Shown: positions 60,880-64,000 of the stretch, in pieces
Layout of the letters: each line of letters starts with the position of its first letter
How positions within the stretch are numbered: the stretch's first letter is position 1
The notes under the pieces: model-generated
Seen by the model: the letters and a program-made list of their open reading frames with translations, nothing else
The model's database searches: none
Told to the model about the DNA's origin: nothing
Position numbers and translations under genes: made by a program
NCBI GenBank assembly: GCA_963759125.1
Contig: CAVWXN010000005.1
Coordinates: 806,001-870,000, forward strand
Length of the DNA: 64,000 nt
From: JABDQA01 sp963759125
GTDB lineage: Bacteria; Desulfobacterota; Desulfobulbia; Desulfobulbales; Desulfocapsaceae
Direction: 5' to 3'

Positions 60880-63576
60880 TTATTGGCTGTCGCTGTAGAA
60901 GCTCCACTCACCGTTGTTGAGGTCGTGGGTGTACTTCATCACCAGCTGCAAAGGCCGACCGCGGCCCACTTCGATGCATTGCAGTCTGAACAGCAGACGG
61001 GATCCAATCTGTTTTTCGAATACGACCGTTCTGTCTACCAGTGATTCGGCCGGGGATCCAGAATAGTGCTTGATGAAAAGTTCTTCAAAGTTATCTTCTA
61101 GATAGGCGATCTTATCAGACAATAACTGATCGGTTTCGGCCTGTTTTATGGATTGCACAGCTTCCAGACGAATGGTCTCGAATTCCGTTTCACCCTTGAA
61201 TTCGCTTGACGAAATTGAGTTTATAATTGCCTCGAGCTTGGTGATGGCCTCATTGAACTCGTTCTCTTTGAGGTACCTGGCGGCATCCTGCTTATCACGG
61301 ATGACCGAGGCCTGCAGCATAATGCGGGCGAGTTTTTTCCGGTTCTCCTCGGTGTTTGCCTGTTTGAGAAGCTCCCGATTGTCTTCCAGCAAAGTGATCG
61401 CCTTGTCGTAGTTCTCAATCGCTTCATCCCAGCGGGACTGCCTGAAAGCTGATTTGCCGCTTGAAACTATCGCATAGAGATTGCCTTTGACCACCAACTG
61501 CTTGAGCTCGAAGATTGATTCCTGGTCAGGATCGATGGACTGGGTGGCTATGGTCAGTGCTGTTCGGTAATGTTCAGCCGCCTTGTTCCATTTACCTTCA
61601 CTAAAAGCAATGTCACCTTTTTCTTTTTCAGTGGCTTGTTCTATTTTGCCCAGCTTGGTGGTGATTTCGTCGATGAGCCCGGCTTTGTCGGGGATACTCA
61701 ATTTTTTTAACTGTTCAAGTGCCCCGGTAAGTTCTTTGGTAGCCAAAACCCATTTTTTTCGATCAATATAAGATATGCCCGATTCGTAGATAATATTGAA
61801 CCGGGCAATTTTTATATTTTCTGCAATCTGGAAGAGCTCCTGCCGGTCGATGGCTTTCTCCTCGTCCGCGATCTGGAGTGCCTGTTCGTAGTTGGAGACA
61901 CTCTGCTGCCAGTTGGAAGTCCCGAACAATTCGTCTCCCTTGTGCTTGAATTCCCTGAAAGAGACGATATTCTGGACGACCTGGCGGGGATAATACTGGC
62001 CGTCAAGCAAGAGATTCCCTGCCAGTCCCTGTTTGAGCGGTTCGGAACGAAGCGTTTTCTCGACGTTCATAGTCAATGCATCGCGATCGGAGCCCTTGAA
62101 CAGCCGGATCTGTTTTGCCAGCCCGAGCGCTGACTCGCATTGCAGCTCGGCCTCGCTGAACTGGTTCTTTTTCAGTGAGGACTGGCATTCTCCGAAACGA
62201 TTCAGAGCCTGTTCATACTTTGAAGAACTGAGATAATAGTTAACACCGGCAGCACCAGCCACCAGAAAAAGTATGATAACAAGAGCATAGGGGACGAGCC
62301 TGGATTTGCTTTCCGATCCATCCTCAAAAAAGGTCCGACTGCCAGATTCTTTTGGCTCCGGTTTGGGGTGGGGTGGGGGCGGCGGTTGGTAGACTTCTTT
62401 TTCTTTCGCTTCCGGCTTGGCTATGGTCTCTGCTGCGGGCTCAGCCACGGTCTCGCTCTCTTCGCGGGATTCGAGCGTGGGGGCGGCCCAGTCTCCAAGC
62501 AGCTCCAGGGCCTGGCTCATTCGGCTCAGGTCATCATGCAGTCTGGGATAGTCGGAGGTGACCGTCTCGATTTCTTTGAAAAGTTTCAGCGCTTCGGCCG
62601 GCTCACCCTTGTGTTCGAGTTCAAGAGCTTTGGTATACAGGGTCTGGGCCCTCTCCTGGGCCAACGCTGACTGCTCTGCCAGTGCCTCTTTTCCCTCGAA
62701 GGTGGTGGAAGCAGGAAGAAGAGAGAGCTCCTTGTCCAAACCGAAAAAGCGTTTCTGCGCGGCCAGCTCGTTGAAATGGTCGACGTCCACATCTTCTTCG
62801 TCCATTTCGCCAGCCACGTCACTCTTGAATCCAGGAGGCAGCAGATCGTTATCCGGTGCTACCTCACTTTGCAGGGATGCTTCGAAATCGAAATCGGATT
62901 CCTCGAAAATATCACCCACCGCCCCTTCCGCCGCATCATCTTTTAGGCCCTCATCTTCATCGACGAAGCTCAGGGCCGGGGCGACGTTGTCGTCAGCTTC
63001 CGAGTCGAATGGCTCCAGCAGATCTTCTGTAATCTCATCGTCATCGTCGTCCAGCAGGGAGGTGAAATCTTCTTCTGAAGCAGGACTCAGGGTAGGAGAA
63101 ATGGACGCTGGATCATCGGAGACAAGACTTTCAGGCTGGTCAGTCCCACCGGACTCAAAATTCTCTGCATACCACTGGGCGGCCTCTTCATTGAAAGCGT
63201 TGCTGGTGGAATAGAACGCACCGGTAATCATTTCGCCTATGTGGGTGATAAGATCGATTATGGAGCGGTTCTTTTCCCAGAAATCACCGATGCAGATAGC
63301 GGCTGGATCAAAATCGGGATGAAAAATTGGACTTTTGGGCTTGCAGCTGGGCGGGAAATGCGGGTAGCCAAAAGGTATGCTGAGAAAAATAGTGTGACTG
63401 TCAGCTTTTTCTACACTACCCTCAGCACTCTTCTGCAATCCCTCGACGTTGTAGGTTATTTCGTATTTGTCTGGAGGATTTCCATCTACTGGTACGACGG
63501 TGATGCGGGAATCATCGGAAAAGGACTGGATTATTTCCTGATTGATAGCTTCTAGCTGTTCCGTCGCAATAGCCAT
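60880..63576 (-). CDS. Membrane protein with N-terminal ubiquitin-conjugating (E2/UBC-like) domain and C-terminal TPR region
   Basis: This protein of 898 residues starts (about 1-145) with an E2-like fold: FLSIPFGYPHFPPSCKPKSP, FHPDF (HPD for the E2 HPN motif, residues 86-88), AAICIGDFW with Cys95 at the place of the E2 catalytic Cys (codon 63292-63294), and NAFNEEAAQWYAEN at the end. Residues about 150-270 are very acidic, about 395-410 proline-rich, and one membrane helix lies at about 427-449 (VPYALVIILFLVAGAAGVNYY). The C-terminal 450 residues are TPR-like helical repeats, followed by a small terminal domain. Basic residues before the helix suggest the E2 domain is cytosolic and the TPR part periplasmic. 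No E1, JAB or ubiquitin-like gene is nearby. I know of no named family; the role is unknown. Confidence 0.8.
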   Translation of the reverse strand: MAIATEQLEAINQEIIQSFSDDSRITVVPVDGNPPDKYEITYNVEGLQKSAEGSVEKADSHTIFLSIPFGYPHFPPSCKPKSPIFHPDFDPAAICIGDFWEKNRSIIDLITHIGEMITGAFYSTSNAFNEEAAQWYAENFESGGTDQPESLVSDDPASISPTLSPASEEDFTSLLDDDDDEITEDLLEPFDSEADDNVAPALSFVDEDEGLKDDAAEGAVGDIFEESDFDFEASLQSEVAPDNDLLPPGFKSDVAGEMDEEDVDVDHFNELAAQKRFFGLDKELSLLPASTTFEGKEALAEQSALAQERAQTLYTKALELEHKGEPAEALKLFKEIETVTSDYPRLHDDLSRMSQALELLGDWAAPTLESREESETVAEPAAETIAKPEAKEKEVYQPPPPPHPKPEPKESGSRTFFEDGSESKSRLVPYALVIILFLVAGAAGVNYYLSSSKYEQALNRFGECQSSLKKNQFSEAELQCESALGLAKQIRLFKGSDRDALTMNVEKTLRSEPLKQGLAGNLLLDGQYYPRQVVQNIVSFREFKHKGDELFGTSNWQQSVSNYEQALQIADEEKAIDRQELFQIAENIKIARFNIIYESGISYIDRKKWVLATKELTGALEQLKKLSIPDKAGLIDEITTKLGKIEQATEKEKGDIAFSEGKWNKAAEHYRTALTIATQSIDPDQESIFELKQLVVKGNLYAIVSSGKSAFRQSRWDEAIENYDKAITLLEDNRELLKQANTEENRKKLARIMLQASVIRDKQDAARYLKENEFNEAITKLEAIINSISSSEFKGETEFETIRLEAVQSIKQAETDQLLSDKIAYLEDNFEELFIKHYSGSPAESLVDRTVVFEKQIGSRLLFRLQCIEVGRGRPLQLVMKYTHDLNNGEWSFYSDSQ

Positions 63577-63626
63577 AAACAAGTACCGATAGATTGAAGA
63601 GGGAGCAAAGAGGTAACCAATTCGAT

Positions 63627-63635
63627 ATTATAGCA
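63627..63635 (-). promoter_or_regulatory. Extended -10 promoter of the E2-like gene
   Basis: On the minus strand TGCTATAAT (63635-63627) is a perfect extended -10 element 51 bases before the ATG of the E2-like gene. No good -35 exists at 17 bases, as is common for extended -10 promoters. No Shine-Dalgarno motif is visible before the ATG. Confidence 0.5.
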
Positions 63636-63668
63636 TTTTTCACAACAAGAAAAAGTTTTTTATAAATA

Positions 63669-64000
63669 TCACCGGGCCAGGTGGCGAAACGGCTTCAGCT
63701 CGAGAATTTGCCTGAATCTGTCCACGTAATATCTGGCTTGGAGCAGTTTGTTTCTAAAGGCGATGAGGTCGACTCCGGCATTTTCGCTATGCTGTTGGTC
63801 GATCACAGAATCGCCGATGAAAATCGTTTCTTCGGGGCTGCAGTTGAAGTGCGAAAAAATCTTTAAAAGTGCATCCGGTGCCGGCTTGGGATTCTCAACA
63901 TCCATTGAGGTCACCACCAGTTCAAAATAATCGGTCAAACCGTAAGCCTCCAGCAACGGCTTCATGGTCGTCGTCCGGTTGGTCGAGATGGCCAGGAGAT
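63669..64000 (-). CDS. HAD-family phosphatase (phosphoglycolate phosphatase type), C-terminal part
   Basis: This is the C-terminal ~110 residues of a HAD hydrolase whose start lies beyond the right edge. Visible are motif II (LLAISTNRTT), the motif III Lys in NPKPAPDAL and motif IV (IFIGDSVIDQQ). The overall text, including MKPLLEAYGLTDYFELVVT, is like Gph/PpaX-type phosphatases. The ATG at 63965 is internal, since the frame is open to the window end with conserved sequence. Confidence 0.85.
   Translation of the reverse strand, partial: LLAISTNRTTTMKPLLEAYGLTDYFELVVTSMDVENPKPAPDALLKIFSHFNCSPEETIFIGDSVIDQQHSENAGVDLIAFRNKLLQARYYVDRFRQILELKPFRHLAR

Noticed and set aside
1..64000. CRISPR arrays, insertion sequences, prophage, tRNA or rRNA genes
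   Set aside because: None could be recognised by eye; tRNA detection was not run, so a missed tRNA is possible.

Overview
The window reads as chromosomal DNA of a sulfate-reducing Desulfobacterota bacterium, most likely of the Desulfobulbaceae/Desulfobulbales type. Two gene sets point there: a complete dsrA-dsrB-dsrD unit (dissimilatory sulfite reductase plus the DsrD protein typical of sulfate reducers), and a propionate/methylmalonyl-CoA set (propionyl-CoA synthetase, both succinyl-CoA synthetase subunits, and the start of a biotin-dependent acyl-CoA carboxyltransferase). The taxonomic call is inference from gene content. I saw no tRNA or rRNA genes, no insertion sequences, no prophage and no CRISPR array.

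Layout. 1-6 kb (minus strand): prpE, sucC, a frameshifted periplasmic glycerophosphodiesterase, sucD and the N-terminus of a carboxyltransferase. 6.3-13.3 kb (minus): a nucleotidase-like HAD protein, mfd and bamA. 13.5-25.6 kb: comF, a divergent dnaA, a broken hemY and a deleted phosphoesterase, htpG, then small envelope and stress genes (OmlA-like lipoprotein, pcm, DedA/YqaA protein, trypsin-like protease, yaaA, a cNMP-binding/PilZ protein, OsmC). 25.6-29.2 kb (minus): an lrp-putA proline catabolism unit with a consensus promoter. 29.2-33.5 kb: a polyprenyl-linked sugar transfer trio (GT2, GT39, PAP2) and a cysteine-cluster protein. 33.6-39.5 kb: RluA, a UPF0210 + ACT pair, an SAH/MTA deaminase, a DUF2452 protein and an HD exonuclease. 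39.5-53 kb (plus): a housekeeping run holB, ricT, metG, yggT, divIVA, yggU, TIM-like, dnaG, rpoD, dprA, rpe, pgi. 53-57 kb: dsrABD and birA. 57-60.8 kb: the methyl cycle genes metK-sahH (minus), and kpsF (plus). 60.9-64 kb (minus): a large membrane protein with an N-terminal ubiquitin-conjugating-enzyme (E2) fold, and the C-terminal part of a phosphatase.

The most unusual element is the E2-like protein at 60880-63576. It has a UBC fold with an HPD motif and a conserved Cys, an acidic linker, a Pro-rich stretch, one membrane segment and a long TPR region, with no E1 or ubiquitin-like partner in the window. Other oddities are a triosephosphate-isomerase homologue lacking the catalytic Glu, a trypsin-like protease with a coiled coil of about 110 residues between its catalytic His and Asp, a DnaA with an altered Walker A motif, and two genes (mfd, birA) that start directly at the T-tract of a perfect terminator hairpin.

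Seven genes carry single-base frameshifts, several in short homopolymers, and one more has an internal deletion. The frameshifts could be assembly or sequencing indels or recent gene decay. The sequence alone does not decide, although the long essential genes are all intact.
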